DNA from: Mactra quadrangularis
Taxonomy: Eukaryota; Mollusca; Bivalvia; Venerida; Mactridae
Direction of reading: 5' to 3'
Assembly (NCBI GenBank): GCA_025267735.1
Contig: CM046300.1
Location: forward strand, 36,403,322 to 36,467,321
DNA: 64,000 bases
In this document: positions 11,177-26,100 of the stretch, one piece after another
Layout of the letters: each line of letters starts with the position of its first letter
How positions within the stretch are numbered: position 1 is the stretch's first letter
Program-made: the position numbers and the translations under genes
The notes under the pieces: model-generated
What the model saw: the letters and a program-made list of their open reading frames with translations, nothing else
What the model was told of the DNA's origin: nothing
Databases searched by the model: none

Positions 11177-14100
11177 CTGAAAAAATAAATAAAATGAGAA
11201 TAAGCTTTAAGTTACTGAAAAGATTTGATATTAAAGGTCTCACTAAACTATTACTCATACCCAATCTTTCAAAGTTGCAATTGAATTGTCTATATCATTA
11301 TTCAACCATTATTTAAACCCAATGTCTTCCTAGTAAGTTAAAATCTTAAAACCAGAAATTAAACTGACAAATAGACTGGCAAGCTCTAACTCACTTATAA
11401 ATACCCTAATAATCTGCAAAAGTAAAAATAACATAGGAGCATAGCCGAGTGGTTAAAACATTAGACTGGTTATCATTGGATTGCTAGTCCCAACCTGGTT
11501 CGAATCCCATCCAAAACATACCCTTGAGCAAGAAATTTTATTCTACTAGCTCAGGACTAGAGTTATCAATCTAAGTGGTAAGACCTTGTTTTAAAGTCGA
11601 GCTAAAATAAATAAGTATAACTAAAACATAGCTAAGAATCATTCCAAGATTGAATACAATACAGAACAAGAGCTGTCAGAGGAGACAGCATGCTCGACTT
11701 AGTTAGTGTTTGTCACAGGAGTAAAAAATATGTATAAGGAGTTATAAACCTAGTCACATGAGATGTGGTTGATAATAAGAAACATATATTTAAAGTTTGA
11801 AGTCAATACCTTAAGAAATAAAACAGTTGCAGTAAAAACAAACATTTTTTAAAGAAAACTCTAAGTTCAAGGGGAGATAATTCTGAAAAAAATTATTTGG
11901 AGTTATACACCTTGTCACATGAGATGTGGTTGATAATAAGGAATGTACATTTAAAGTTTGAAGTCAATACCTATAGAAATAAAACAGTTGCAGTAAAAAC
12001 AAACACTTTTTAAAGAAAACTCTAAGTTCAAGGGGAGATAATTCTGAAAAAATATATTTGGAGTTATACACCTTGTCACATGAGATGTGGTTGATAATAA
12101 GGAATGTACATTTAAAGTTTAAAGTCAATACCTAAAGGAATAAAACAGTTGCAGTAAAAACAAACATTTTTGAAAGAAAACTCTAAGTTCAAGGGGAGAT
12201 AATTCTGAAAAAAATATATTTAGAGTTATGAACCTTGTCACATGAGATGTGGTTCATAATAAGAAGCATATATTTAAAGTTTGAAGTTAATATCTTAAGA
12301 AATAACAAAGATATAGGAGAAAGTATTTTACTGCACAAAAACTTTAATATGTGCACAAAAACTTTAATCAGTTCAAGGGGAGATAATTCTGAAAGAAATG
12401 TTTTTGGAGTTATATACCTTGTCACATGAGATGTGGTTGATAGTAAGGAACATGTATTTAAAGTTTGAAGTTAATATCTTAAGAAATAACAAAGATATAG
12501 AAGAAAGTATTTTACTGCACAAAAACTTTAATCAGAAAGGTGGACGCGGACGCGGACGCGGACGCGGACGCCGACGCTGGGGCGAGTAGGAGAGCTCTAC
12601 ATTACTACGTAAAGTCGAGCTAAAAATTCATAATTAATGTTTCATACACTTATCAAATAAATTTTTAGGTTTATATTTCTTAGGCAAAGTACAAACATAC
12701 AAGTAGAGTTTAGAGTTAACTGTTATTATTTTATACAAACATTCTAGATATACAAGTAGGAATGTTCAGTCAGAGAAATAAGTTAACTATAAATATTTGC
12801 AATAATCAAATACAGCTAGTTTAATATATAGATTGGACAACCTATTTTAAAATCTTAACATCATAGACAGAACGATCATGGCATCTAGCAGTCATACAGC
12901 AAAATGTTGGTCTGCAAATAAATTACACACCAGACACTAGACATTGTCCTACTGTCAATAGTTCATCAACGACTGAATCCAAAATTTTAAGAGATCAGAG
13001 GTCATATTTTCAACACTTAAATCAAATAGTTTGAACATTTCCATGGATATTAAGGTGTACCCCAAACTGACAACAGGGATGTATCAAAAAAGGGCTCAAG
13101 ATAATGTAGCGCAAGTAGTGCAAGCCTAATGGAAACAGGCTTTAGGCATATAATTGTGTTTGGGAATGATTTATAATGGTAGACTTCGAAATAGTGTACA
13201 AGTTTAATTAATTAAAATAGTAAAAGCTACCAGGCCATTCAATAAACACTTTAATTCATAATAGTTTAAAACTAGTCTGTTTTTTCTCAACTGTCAAAAT
13301 ATGAATAATTTCATGGTGACTTGGTGTTCTTTGTCTAACACTCGTGATATTGTGATAGTGTGTATTCAATCACTGTGAAATTATTCAAACTTTGACAGTT
13401 GAGACAAAATGGACAATACAACTGCCTCAAATTTAATTGTACTGAACTCACAGAGTTTACAAAATAGACATGTAGAAAATGTTACCTAAATGCTGAGTTT
13501 TAAAGTGATGTTTAACATGATACGTCTTGAGATCCTGGAAGTACTTTAAGGACGGATGACCATGATGTAAATAATAATGTATAAGATCATAGCAGAGATA
13601 TCCAATGATGGTACCAGCAAATAGAGCATGCATTATTGCTGTAGGTGCCAGGCACCAGTATACTTGGTAGATGATAAATGCTGCAACACATGCTGGAACG
13701 TGTGGAAACACTAAACGTGTTTTATCCATTGGACACTGAAATGTAATAATAGAACATTGGATTATATCATCATTACATCATTATCATTGGCGAGTTGCCT
13801 AACCATATTGCTATGTATTGCTTTGTGCTAAGGATACCAGGGCACAAAGCGATACATAGCAATATGCTTAGGCAACTTGCCCAATGTCTTCCCTTGTGGT
13901 CCTCATTGAATATTAGGTATATTAAAACCTGGTGCCTTGATAAATGAACTGTTATTCATCAGCAGCAGCATTGTCTTCATCAGCAGCAGCAACATCATCA
14001 TCATCATCATCATCACACATCATCATCAGTGATTTGATAATTATACAGGGTAAAGAAATCAACATTTATGTTGTTCACCTTGTCAGGAAGCTAGCTGGCT

Positions 14101-17100
14101 ACACACATGGTATTATAATATATAGGGAGGATGCAAATATATTCAGAGAATATACCTTAACAGATTGATCATAGTTTGTTGGATTTCCTACACATAAACA
14201 ATACTTTCCCTTACCATTACTTATAAAAATCACAAATGGAGAGAAATAATCATTTTGTTAGCTCCCCTGCTTTAATCTATTTTCTTTAAAAATCCATAGA
14301 ACATAATCATGATCAATTTGTTGAGTGACCTCAATTAAAAAGTGGTACCAGAGAAATAAGGAATCCTCTAAGACCTTTGTACTTTTCTTAGTCCCTTATT
14401 TTGTGACATTGGAAAACACAATTTCCTCAGAGATCCAGAAATCTTAAACTTGTTATCCAATGTCTCAGTCTTTACTGTACATATGCAGAGTTTTTCAAAG
14501 AGTCACTGGACAAAATCCTGTTTTCCGGATAAAACTAGTCACAGTCAAAAACCCAAGAAACAATACTTTTATAGTAACTATCAGCCTCTTTATATAAAAT
14601 TTCATTTGTCCCAGAACTTTTGAAAGACGTAACCTGATAGTCATGTACAGCAAAGGTCATTCATTCTGTTACAGATTTAGAATATACCTGGTATATATGA
14701 AGACATAAATGATATTAAAGGTAGGTTTATAACAAGAATATCCATGGTAAAGCTGATATTCAATTGTCCACGAGCAAAATAATTTATAATACTGGAATCT
14801 AGCAGAACAAATAAGACATTATAAGGATTTCCATACAACTTGTACATTCTATATCAAAGGTTGACTGCAGGACTAGTAAGTGCATTGCATTAAAGAGCAG
14901 GTTACTACAGTCTTGCCGGCAACCCTCGTATTATAATTTATTTTCAGTAGTTCAGTGTTATTTATATAAGAGAGACAGTTTATATAGATCTACAATGTCT
15001 GACCTTACAGTAAGTCCAAACTTATCATTCATATATAGAACAAATAAATCCCAGGTTTAGCACAAAACAGTTGTAACTCACTCTTTTCTTACATTGAGTC
15101 ACAACCTTTTTCTGCTAAACCTGTGAAATAGTACACATATAATATATTACATGCCAAAAAAGAGCAAATATTACAGAAGTTAATACATCAATATATGATA
15201 CTGTATAAACATGGTCAGCAGCATATCACTGACCATCTACATTAAACATTGATAAGATTTGTGTGGTCGTTTTTTACACCCATTTACAGTTCAATCACTT
15301 TGGCTGAAGTTTCTTAACATGAAATCAGTGATACCTTCAATTTATAAGCTGTTATTTATTTTAGGAAAAAGAATCACAATCAGGTCTCAAAAATCCTGAA
15401 GTTCATGACCAGTCCATAAAACATTTACCTATACAGTCAGAGTCATAAGTACATGAAGCTGACAGTTCATCTAACTGCCCATTCCAGGGATTCATCAGTA
15501 CAAGACTGCATGCACCATCCTCTAAGCAACTGCCATATATCTCAGATAAAGAGCCATGGTCACTATTTGGACTTGAACACATGACCATCAATCAAATAGA
15601 GATATTAACTGTAACCACATGACACAGTGAGAAACATCAAATAATCATGTCAGGTGCTTAAGGTGGGTCGGTACCATACTCGTCGGGAAAAACGAAAAAA
15701 ATATTATGTTTACCGATTATGATAAAAGTTGGCAGGCAGATACCTTCATGCTTCTTGTTTGTTTTTCTGGTAACCTTAGCGACGTTGTCGTTTTTTTCAC
15801 GACGTCACGGACGTCACAATGGTTCGCGCTAAAAACAGGCATGCAAGTACATTAAACCCACATATTTGAAGTAATGAATGTCCGAGGACAAAGATAATTA
15901 TACCAAAATGTTTCTGAAATGTTGTTGCATACAAATATTTTGTTCCGATTATCTAAATATCACGTCAGTCGTAAAGATTGTACATTTCATCACTAAATTT
16001 AGGGTTTTCACGTCTAAAAGGTTTCACCAATTGCCCAGTTATAACGTTTATTTTCAAATTAAAGCAGAACGGTGATCAAATTCTTATTGCAATTTTTGAA
16101 AACTACACACTTTTTATGTCATTTTAATGAAATAAAAAAGGAAAGTGAACGTTCTCAGTTTTTCACAATATCGCTTTCAAAGTAAAATTACCTTCAAAAC
16201 AACGACGTTAATATTACGTTGCGCTGACGTTGTGATTTGGGATTATGTATGTAATTTTCTTATAAATTCAATTTTGTAGTTTCTTTCCAGTTCTTAATTA
16301 ATTTCTTGTGACACTCAGCATCTGATCTGTTCATAATTAATTTAACATAGGTCAATCAAAATCCGCTTCTACTTATTTTTACAACAAATGCTTTAATCAC
16401 AACGTCAGCGTAACGTTATATTAACGTCGTTGTAATGAAGGTAATTTTACTTTGAACGCGATGTTGTGAAAAACTGAGAACGTTCGCTTTCCTTTTTTAT
16501 TTTATTAAAATGACACAAAAAGTGCGTAGATTTCAAAAATCGCGATAAGAATTTGACCACCGTTCTGCTTTAATTTGAAAATAACCATTATAACTCGGCA
16601 ATTGGTGAAACCTTTTAGACGTGAAAACCCTAAATTCAGTGATGAAATGTACAATCTTTACAAATGACGTAATATTTGAATAATCGGAACAAAATATTTG
16701 TATGCAACAACATTTCAGAAACATTTCGGTATAATAATCATTGACCTCGGACATTTAATAGCTCAAATACGTTGGTTTAATGTAATTGCATGCCTATTTT
16801 TAGCGCGAACCATTGTGACGTCCATGACGTCGTGAAGAAAACGACAACGTCGCTAAGGTTACCAGAAAAACAAACAAGAAGCATGAAAGTATCTGCCTTC
16901 CAACTTTTATTATAATCGGTGAACAAAATATTTTTTTCGTTTTTCCCTCCGAGTAAGGTACCGACCCACCTTAAACTAGGTTGCCCGAATGAACAGCCTT
17001 TATAATATCTTTAACTTGCCCTAACCATATCTTTAATAACTGTAACAGGTTGCTTGAATCCAAATATAGGCCATCTGAGGCAATAGGAAAACCTTTAATG

Positions 17101-20100
17101 TCAGGTTGTGCATGTACTTCCTTAAATTACAAGAAAACGAAACAAGCCTTGAAAGCTCAAACAATTAGAAACAAATACTCATAAACTGAACCTCAATAGT
17201 AATATTCTTAAAAAGTTGAACTTTTGCAATAAATGGTCAAGCATTGGTCTGCATAAACACATAAATTCCCAATGAATTACATGGTGTTGAAAATGTACAC
17301 AGACTTAAAGCAAACAACAAGAATCAATCAAATTAAATCTCTTATATTGTCCTGTCAGTAAAGTCTATTATTAATAAAATGTCTGAAACTTTTTCTCTTA
17401 TTTAACTATAAGTGCTCGTTGAAAGGACAAATTCATTACAGACGGGAGTGTGTTTATTGTACAGAGGCTAATCAAACGTGGAAATAAATCTCCCTGGTCA
17501 AACATTCTCTACAGATTTTTTACATGCAATATCTTTCTTGTTTTCTCTATCAGCGTGAACATTATTAAGCCAAGTATTGATTCAATCTCAGATATATACG
17601 ATCAAAAATATAAACATACCTCAAGATATTAAAACTTTCCACTGCTCACAGATATAGACTTTACCATGATAGACTTAGGCTACAGGATAAATCACTGTAC
17701 CAATATTATTGAAGATTTATTAATTGGCTGATATAGCTATTACTGATTGTTCTAGAACTTAGGACAAGGTCTGTGTGGGAGGCAGGAAAGAGATTATGGT
17801 GCATTGGTGGGTTGCAGCTTTTGATGAAAAAATTATTTTTTGACCATCATGGGAGGCAGAAATCTAGTGAAATCAAATGATCCACAATGATTGTCCTGGC
17901 TTGAGTTCAGTTAGAGTTTTAGAAAAACAACTACATTAATACTCTCATTTACTAAATAAAAATAAGCAAATCTACAATGAAAATAACCAATATTAACATA
18001 TTATTTAAACAAAATTATGTCAGTGTTGATTATCAAATAAATGCCACAACCTTTGTATACAGAAACATTGAAATAAAATGAACCTTACTTTCTCCTAATA
18101 TTGTATAACATCACTATGTTATTTCAGCAGTAAGGTTTAGCAGACAAATTACAGACAATTTATCAACAAGGCTATCTCAATCAAAACAAGCTTTATTATT
18201 TTAGCAGACTAATATATTTTCAATGATTGGTCAAGGCAAAATAAGTCTACAATCATTCTTTATTAACATATTGTTAGTCTAGTTTTGCACTGATCTATCT
18301 AGTTATTGTAGAGGTCTATCACCTTTTTCAGTGCAGCTTCTCAATATAAGCTATAGACATACAATTATATGGGGAAAACTGAAATTTTTTCAAAATCTAA
18401 AATTTCTGATTTCAGAAGCTTCTTGACACTAGAAAAAAATGTCTCAGGTCCAAAACCTGCCAACAGCATTTGAAATGAAATCATTTTATAACAAGCACAA
18501 CTTTCATGAAAGAAAATTGAATATTCTTAAATCCTGGAATTCTGAATTTCAACTCTTCAGAAAAAGAACTGTTTCTGAAGTGCTGGAATTTCTGAAATTT
18601 AGACCATTCCTGGAAACTTCACCCATGTACTTATATTTGAATCCATTCAAAGGCAATGTTAATTTTATCATACGTCCTTAATGTCCTTATTTTTGTACTG
18701 ATTTTTGAAAGGCAATTGTCAGTGATATATCAAGTCAGACAAGAAAGGTAATGGAAGCCTCTAGAACTCCAGTATATAATTACTATATAATGCTCTCATG
18801 ATGTTTTGCATGATGTTAAAAGTTGGTTCAAACATAAAACAAATAGTATTTTCTTGTTTTTAATACCTAACAGAAAACATGAAAACTCAGAAATATAGAA
18901 TATTCCTATAGTTTATAGCTCTAAATAATGCTATATAGAATTGATATTCCAAATTACAAATCAATATTGGATCTTCTGTCAAGAATCAGTGATACATCAA
19001 TTTCGCGATTTCCGATGACTGGCCAAACTTAAACAAAGTTCAATCAGTCATTGCAAAACTAATTGTTTTGTTTTTGTAGATTTAACGCCGTGTCAACACA
19101 ATTTAGGTCACTTTACGGCGTCCAGCGCACCTAACCTAGCTTTCCTGGACCATTGTCTATAACCAGTACTCATCTACCCTTCCACAAGGCCGGAAACTTC
19201 TTCATATTATCTAATCAATGAAGGAAAATCGACATAATTGTCAAATTTTCATGGAAGGGTATAACCTCCCCGGGTGGGATTTGAACCTGCACCCCCTCAG
19301 GCACGAGATTCCAAATCCTGGCGTGCTACCAACTGCGCTATCAACCAGGGTTGTAGACTAGTTTTGCACTGACCCATTGAGTTAAAACGTCAATATAAAT
19401 TATAAAACAATACCAACCTTATGATGTTGACCATGAAGTAAGAAATGAGATGTTATCAAAAATTTAGATGATGCAGGAGGTGTACAATGAAACAACCAAC
19501 GATGTACAATATATTCTATTAATGTCCACAGTAAAAAACCTAGTGTTGCGATCAGTGGGAAATATAGACATGACATTTCTACTTCTGAAATATAAACATA
19601 AAAAGTTTAACATTTTCAAAATTGTGAAACTCCTGACATAGTCACAGGCAGCATGACTTATCCTACATAGTTGTTTAAGGCTTAAAGGGTAAAAGACTAT
19701 ATCTTTTTATCATCTAATTGACAAACTTACAATTATATTGTATGTGTATTGTGTTAAAATCAATCATGTAGGCCTAACTTGTATCATCGTAAAAAATGCT
19801 ATTTATTGTCTGATTTTGAAATAGAAAATATTCTGTTTCTTACAGTTTCATACTTTAGCAACTTAGAAAACCAAAATTTTCCAACAATCATGGAGATTGA
19901 TGGAATAAGTCCATTACTGAACAAAACATGACTTTCCATTTATTTCATCACAGTTTACTCAGTAAAACATGAGGTCAATTATCTATTTCACCAGAAAATA
20001 TTGAGGTCATTGAGTGCAGAAAAATGGTGCAAAATGCTGATAAGAAAACATGTTTTCAGTCTCTGAAAAGTACTGTAACTTTAGCCCTCGTTTTCAGAAA

Positions 20101-23100
20101 CTAAATGAAATGCAAATTTTTGGTTGAAAAAGAGCAAAAATAGCATTTTTTGGTGTTTTTTTTCTGCCCCAGCATTGCCATGGTAACTAGGATCAGGGCT
20201 CAACTGGCTTTTTTCTTAACGTCAGTCATCCAGGGAATAACTTTGTAAAGTTGCATATCTGTCAGTCAATTAGTAAGAAATAAGAGCATCTTAAAATAGC
20301 CCTAGTGAGTTATGGTGAAAAAAATTGGCCACTTTTCACCCAGTGAAGGGTAAAACTGCACCCTAACATTTTAAAATTCAATGTCTTCTAAAAATGAATA
20401 CAATGTATATTGTATCATAGTGACTTTAATTGAAAGTACTGTAAGGAAACAATCAGAAGTTTGTAAAACCATTAAAAATTCAACAACAGACAAACAAGAT
20501 CCTATATAAAACATACAACCTCAGTTATTTAGTCTACAGATCTTAATATAATCAATAAATATAAACAAATACTTACTACCAATGCCAATTAAATTCCAAT
20601 AAACAGTTTCTGATTGAAATCTAAAAAAGGCATCCACTAAGAAAAATAAACAGATTGGCACCCAGAATAATGGTACCGTCCACCAGTGTGCCTTTGAGAA
20701 AGTTTCCACAAAGTCGTTTTGAAACAACCTTAGAGCTTTATCAGTTGGACTGTGTACCCATTCTTCATACCTATCACCTAAACTACCAACTTGCCACAGT
20801 ATTGGCTTAGACCAGTCTACTTGGTACTCATCCTGAAATATATAAAGAGGGAACTATTATTATGAGCATTATATACAGCACCCACCAAAAGTTTGGAGAC
20901 AAAAGAAATTTACTACAGTTCTTGAATTTTGATGATTATTTTTGTAGAAACATTATTTTTAATGTATTTAAGTATGTTTTGTTATAAAATGACAACAAAT
21001 TTCATGAATGCAACACTTTAAAAGATTCAGCATCTGACATCATACAGCCTCCAAAACCATGATTATTGCAATAATTTTCCATAACAAAGTTTTTATGCTA
21101 TTTTTGTTGTCTCTGTTATAATAATAATGATCACAAAAAATAATGCAAAACTGCAAAGCATTTCAAAATAAACAGTTATCAAATGTTAGTTAAAAGCTAT
21201 TCAATAGGCCAACAATCTGAAAATGTCTCCAAACTTTTGGTGGGTACTGTAGTAGTTAATAGGGATGTGATGATATATTCAGACATTCCGCTGGTCTGAC
21301 AGATCTGACCAGAGAAATTCCAGTCGATCCAGGAAAAAGTATGTTATTATAGCTAGTCCAAATGTTCAGTAAAATTTCATTTTTAAAATTAAAATGAGGT
21401 CAACTATCAGCCCTTTTATTTCATTAATTGGTATGTATTGAACTAATCTTGATGTTTGTCTTCAGTTAAAAGTTATAATAATGAATGATTAGCAACAAGA
21501 AAACAGTAATGATAAGTCATGATGTATTGACATTTTGATGATTTCTTTCATTCTAGTGAAAGCTGATTGGGTCCAGAAATTCTTCCGAGATCACTGGACT
21601 AAATGTTCTGTAATGTTAAAACACTTTTCAGAATGTCTGATACATATTGATTCAAAAGGAGACGATATGATTATTTACAATACCATACGGGTAGACATTG
21701 TAAAAATACAAACATTCATAACATTCACATTCTATTATTTATATTCACTGTTTTTACCAAACAAATATCTTCCATACATGATACAAATTACATTCAAAAT
21801 CAATTTTAACTGTGAATTTTTTAACTCAATTAACTAATAAATCATAATTAAGAATGAGTTGTCCATGGGTTGAGTTGTCCCAACTTCTGGTTGAGATGTC
21901 CACGATAATGTATCATGACCCAGCGAATCAGTATTGTACAGAAATATTGCCATATTGACTCATCCTTAGTTGTTAAGCTAACAAAGTAATTACATGCAAG
22001 TATCTTATAGCACATAAACTGTTAGCCTAATTCAAAGACTAGTTTGTATAGTGTTAATTCACAGACTTTGTATGACAATCTTTTGTCTTAGCTAGAAAAC
22101 AGTTTGACTTGTCTTGTTTCTCAGAAATAGCATTGCCTAACATCAAAGACACTAGCCGCGGGTTTAGCGCAAAACAGTCTTAACTCAATATAAGAAGAGT
22201 GAGTTACGACTGTTTTGCGCTAAACCCGCATAGTGTTTCCTCATTTAACTGACTGTTTTTACCTTGATTCAATAACTTTCTGGCTACAGCCACCTAAATG
22301 ACCAGCTTAGTAGCATGATACTATCATACAGTGTTTTCTCCAGAGAGCGTTATTGGCGCACTTTTTGTCAGCTTTGACGCACTGAAAGACGATCAGCGGG
22401 TCTTCTGTGACGCTCTCGAAAAATCGTCGTCATTTGGAAATCGCCGTATTAATTACGTAATTTTCGGATATCAACAGTATAAACTTGCTTTATCATGCTA
22501 CTTTCTTACTGACTTAGATTTTTGCGGAGATGTTACTCATCTCGGGTGTCGGGCGTGAGGATTACGCGGAAGACTAGCACAAAACGAATTTCTATCATTC
22601 AACATTTGTTAGAAACCCAGCCCTAGCCAGTCAAAAGCTTGTTGTTATCAAGCATATATGCAAACAGTTTGTTACACGACACATTGGACTGTTTTGCTGT
22701 TAAACTGGAACTCATCAACATGGAAACCTTATTAATAATTTTTACTATTTTGCAGTCTTAATCTATATGAAAACATCATAAAGAGGTGCATCACTTTGAT
22801 CCCTGTACTTTTATAGATTTTTAAAATTTTGATGTTTGATTGTATATCTATCATGTCTATGGGGCCCATCATGATTATTTTTGTCATGAGCCCATAATGG
22901 CATTGATTACAAGCATGTGCTTACTTGTTAGGCTCTTTGCATTATTTTTCAAAGACATCATAAGTTACTTTTCCTAACTCCCATCTTCAAAAAGCATCAG
23001 CCTACTTTCTTACATTAAAGACATGTCCCATAGCATTTCTCTTAACAAAATACAAAAACCTAGCATGTAATGTATTCGTCAAATTCCAGGAATTTCATGT

Positions 23101-26100
23101 AATCAAAGAACTGATAAGTGCTGACCCCCTAATATTTCCATTTGACACCCATTTTTTTAACAATGGGGTCATGTGTGACCCCCAAAATTTTGACCCTGGA
23201 GAAAACACTGATCATAGTCTATGAAACTATTCTTGGTAGTGGATGAGGAAGTCTTGATGACTTATACTACACAATGACAACAAATTAACACTAGCCCAAT
23301 CTTCCATGATCACCAAAACTAATGGGTATCTGAATACTGTGAAATGATTGCCAAGTGATCAAATATCAATCTATATACACTCATGTATTTATATTGATAC
23401 TTGTAAATTCGTTAGAGATTTAGTTTCATTATCACATATGGATTATTTCAAACAAAGTAAACAAAAACTTATTGACAAATGGAATAAAATGTCCACTAAT
23501 CAATTTAGCATAAGAATTTTTGAGAACTGTTATTTTTTTACAAGGTAAACAAATCACATATTCTGATAGTACAAATATTAAGTTACTTGTATTTTTTTTC
23601 TGTAGAAAATGTTTTACACTTCTGTCTTTAGCCCTGAACAGAATTATAGTCCTGTTCATTTTACAAATTGCAGGGCTGCCAATATGAACTTATAAAAAAT
23701 AAAAATCACCCAAAAAGGGCTAATCACTTCTGAAAAAACAGTTCAATTTGAGTCAATGTTTGCTCACTCTATCAAATAAATTTACACAACATCTGTCAAA
23801 TGACACTATATATTTCTCATTCTGACATTTCAAAGCCTCTGGTACACTATTTTGATTCAGTTCATCAGAAATAAAATAAAATTGCTGATTATAGGAAGCT
23901 AAATATGCTGGAATCAGCTGATCAGCTAAATATTGACAGTCTAGGAAATTGTAATCAAACCAACAAAACACTTAAAAGTTTATCTGCATTCAAAAATGGC
24001 AGACAAACATCGTAACTGAGTTTCAAGAAAAAAAATACAGAAATACTGTTATCACCTTAAACAAACTAGCCCAAGACAAGTAAAAATTATTTTGGGCTAA
24101 AGATAACAACCTTATTCATATAGTAAGGCTGGTTGATAATTTAGCCCTTTATTATATTAGGCCACAACAAATTGATCATATGTTCTATGGATTCCCTCGC
24201 ACCTTAATTTTGACAGTTTTTACACAAAAAATATTTTTATTTCCTCGCTCGCTCATAAAAATTTGGTCAAACTGCTATATAAAGTAACTGAATTAAGATT
24301 TTTTTAATTTTTTTTTCTTCGCTCGCCTCATTTTTTTCTTGAAAAATCCGTAGAACATATCAACTTGTTGTAGCCTAATGTAATAAATTTGTAACCTTTT
24401 CACAAAAATTCTTACAAAAAAAGTTATCATAAGTCAAATTCATAATTTACCAGTTCAAACTCAGAAGAATAATAAACATAACTGTGATATGATATTCAAA
24501 ATGTATACAATATTCTACATAATTCAATAATATTTGGAATTGAGTGGCCAAAAAATGACAGTGCTATTAAAGCTTCTTGCTTTTGACTTACAATGACTTT
24601 TATCGTAAAATTTTTTGGTGATAAGTGCCGCAGACCAGCAATCAGGAAAATTTAAATTATTATGACTAATAATTTTTATCAAAGAATGTTATTCATCCTA
24701 CAAATTCAAATTGTAACAAAAGACATATTGTACATTTTACTGCCATCCATAGAAGAGAAGTTATAACTTACGATAGAAGATAAGCTATAACTTACGAACA
24801 ATGATCTTTATAAAACTGACAAACAATCAGTCAGCGTTCACAGTATGGAATAAATCAAGTTTTTATGTTTAAAGTAGAAACTTCATTTATGCTTTCTTGT
24901 TCTGAGAGTAACCTGGGTCGGTTAGCGCAGTAAGTAGCGTGCCTGGATTTCGAATCTAGTGTCACGAAAAGGGTTATGGGTTCGAATCTCACCTGGGGAG
25001 GTTATACCCTTCCATGAAATTGGACAATAATGTCAATTTTCCTCCATTTATAAGGTACATGGAGAAGTTTCCGGCCCTGTGGAAGGGTAGATGAGTACTG
25101 CTTATAGACAAGGGTACAGAAAAGTTAGGTTAGGTGCGCTGGACTCTGTAAAAAAAAACTAAAAAATTGTGAAGACACAGCGTTAAACCCAGTATAAATA
25201 AATTGTTCTGAGAGTAAAATTTAACAATACTTAATACATGCGAGGCTAAGGGTAAAAAATGATGACATGTCATTGATTTTTCTGAATCAAACAGATTCTT
25301 AGCACTGATGTTCACAACTTTAAGAAATGTGTTGATTACAGTGATAATATTTATTAAAGTACAGATAATTAATTATCAACTTTCTTCCCACATGGACGGT
25401 AAATAATTAGCATAAAGAAGGAAAACATACAGACAGCTAATTTCTCAAAGCTCTTTTTCTCCTCCTTACCAACCCAATACTTGTTTGAGTAAATATAGCT
25501 AAAGTGTTCATGAGTAAAATGATATCCTCATTAGTCAAAACAATGACAGAAAAAGCTTCTTTTTGCACAACAGAAATAAAATCAACAGTTTAAAACCTAA
25601 AAAAAGCAAGAGTTAAAGACAACTCAATGTCACTCACCTGAGAAAAATAAATAAATAATAAACAAGAGAAAGCTATAGAGCAAGACCAATTAATATATGA
25701 CCATAAAATTGTCTCTACATATCCAGAAGATTTTTTTTTTTAACATCGCATTCAACACATATACACGACAGCCAGCTCTTCCTATTATAGGTTTCCTGGA
25801 CACTTTTTTCTATCACCAGTACTAACTTACCCTACCACGAAGCCGACAACTCATGTATAGTGTTTGACCTGCCGCGACTAGGTTTCGAACCTGCGATCTC
25901 CGGATTCAAAGTCAGACATGCTAACCACTACGCCATGGCTGCGGCTCAGTAGATTTATTTCACATCTGAATCAATAACCGAATTTATTGTGTCATATGCA
26001 ATATTATAAAACTCATGATCAACTATTTTAACAAGACAAGGCCACTTAGATTTGAGTTCATGACCTAATTATTGACCCTATGCTACAAATAATTAACCTA

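Larger units (their letters stand above)
11177..13485 (-). other. FA2H intron 5
   Basis: The intron is 2.3 kb, phase 1. It is largely filled by a tRNA-Ser-like SINE (from 11431), a pearl-like element with five core repeats (11666-12625) and a hairpin near the donor (13278-13409). I see no coding sequence in the remainder. Confidence 0.85.
13736..19417 (-). other. FA2H intron 4
   Basis: The intron is 5.7 kb, phase 0. It contains a hairpin next to the acceptor, a CAG/CAT triplet run, half of a hairpin element, a palindrome, a SINE-like copy, a 1.3-kb foldback element and a SINE next to the donor. 16975-19080 shows no recognisable gene or repeat to me. Confidence 0.85.

Noticed and set aside
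12189..12589. Frames on both strands in the 12.2-12.6 kb region
   Set aside because: They run through the 161-bp core repeats and the GGACGC microsatellite of the pearl-like element.
13944..14168. Serine/alanine-rich frame
   Set aside because: It is translation of a CAG/CAT microsatellite inside intron 4.
15403..15591. Minus-strand 62-codon frame with several cysteines
   Set aside because: It lies in a SINE-like repeat with a box-B-like sequence and has no known domain.
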